Source: Ligustrum vulgare
Lineage: Eukaryota; Streptophyta; Magnoliopsida; Lamiales; Oleaceae
Length of the DNA: 64,000 nucleotides
Assembly: GCA_963555705.1 (NCBI GenBank)
Contig: OY743180.1
Location: 36,550,129 to 36,614,128, forward strand
Direction of reading: 5' to 3'
Positions 63,555 through 64,000 of the stretch are shown here, in pieces (position 1 is the stretch's first letter; the number at the start of each line of letters is the position of its first letter). The notes under the pieces were generated by a model. It did not search any database. It saw only the letters and a program-made list of their open reading frames with translations, and was not told the DNA's origin. The translations under genes were made by a program, and so were the position numbers.

Positions 63555-64000
63555 GCAGTTGTGACTTGAGATCTTGTATAACTGTGTCCTAATCATGATC
63601 GGTGATCAGAAATAATGATGGTTGTGACTTGAAATTTTGACTAACCGTGACTTGTGAATCTGAAATCAATTTACGAATTAAAATATTTGTATTTGTGACT
63701 TGAAATTGCGTAATTTTCTGACCTCAATATATATATAATTAATAAATAATTTTAATTATTTAATTTAACGAATTTATACTTATTATCACCTGATTTTTGA
63801 AATTATATGGGTTTGATCTTATTTTTGAAATATGTATTTTAAAATACCTTATTTATGTATTTTTCACTTGCATTAATTTCCGAATGATATGAGGATGTTG
63901 CTGTCAAGGTTTGCTTCACGAATCTCCATGATATAGCTGTTCCTCCACGTGTAAACACATATCGTGTTTGCGATTTAGCTTTATGTGGATCAAAGAGATA
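63555..64000. other. Unassigned AT-rich flank
   Basis: No open frame, LTR terminus or satellite unit is recognised. TTGTGACTTGA or close variants occur at about 63559, 63622, 63648 and 63693. The 5 bases after the Athila LTR (GCAGT) would be its target duplication, but the other side is lost, so it cannot be confirmed. Confidence 0.6.

Overview
The window is a piece of plant nuclear heterochromatin, most likely pericentromeric and probably from a eudicot. The evidence is a very AT-rich kilobase-scale satellite array, two insertions that behave as solo LTRs, an Athila-type Ty3/gypsy element with a tRNA-Asp-like primer-binding site, and LTR elements with a tRNA-iMet-like primer-binding site. 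I found no host protein-coding gene, tRNA or rRNA. The species cannot be named from the sequence.

Layout. 1-27574, 31149-38560 and 42334-52151 are one tandem satellite array cut twice by insertions. It holds 47 complete monomers and a truncated 48th. Monomers are about 918-925 bp (short form) or 968-970 bp (long form), and each is a diverged dimer of two roughly 450-490 bp halves. The first segment shows 4-mer (3679 bp), 2-mer (1836 bp) and 8-mer (7361 bp) higher-order periods. The later segments show a different 4-mer (about 3831 bp). 27575-31148 and 38561-42333 are two insertions of one family, each flanked by a perfect 5-bp target-site duplication and lacking an internal region; they are best read as solo LTRs of a long-LTR Ty3/gypsy element.

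The array ends at 52151 against a small LTR retrotransposon on the minus strand (52152-56006). It has two LTRs of about 830 bp, PBS, PPT and one protein with a decayed retropepsin domain, but no RT or integrase. A 68-bp satellite scrap (56007-56074) separates it from a second, 3'-truncated member of the same family on the plus strand (56075 to about 58478). The two 5' LTRs face each other and form a very large inverted repeat. The second member is fused at about 58475-58478 to a truncated Athila-like element on the minus strand (to 63554): partial RT, protease, gag, PBS and a complete 1.6-kb 5' LTR, with many stops and frameshifts. 63555-64000 is unassigned AT-rich DNA.

How it fits together: the satellite evolves by unequal exchange, seen directly as higher-order repeats, one chimeric monomer and a loss of two monomers. 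Retroelements invaded it and were later reduced by LTR-LTR recombination, deletion and illegitimate joining. All coding sequences are retroelement remnants. Of possible new interest are the defective LTR family, with a conserved C-terminal domain and clustered ACGGCCGT palindromes in its LTRs, and the record of satellite evolution. No new defence, metabolic or regulatory gene system is visible.
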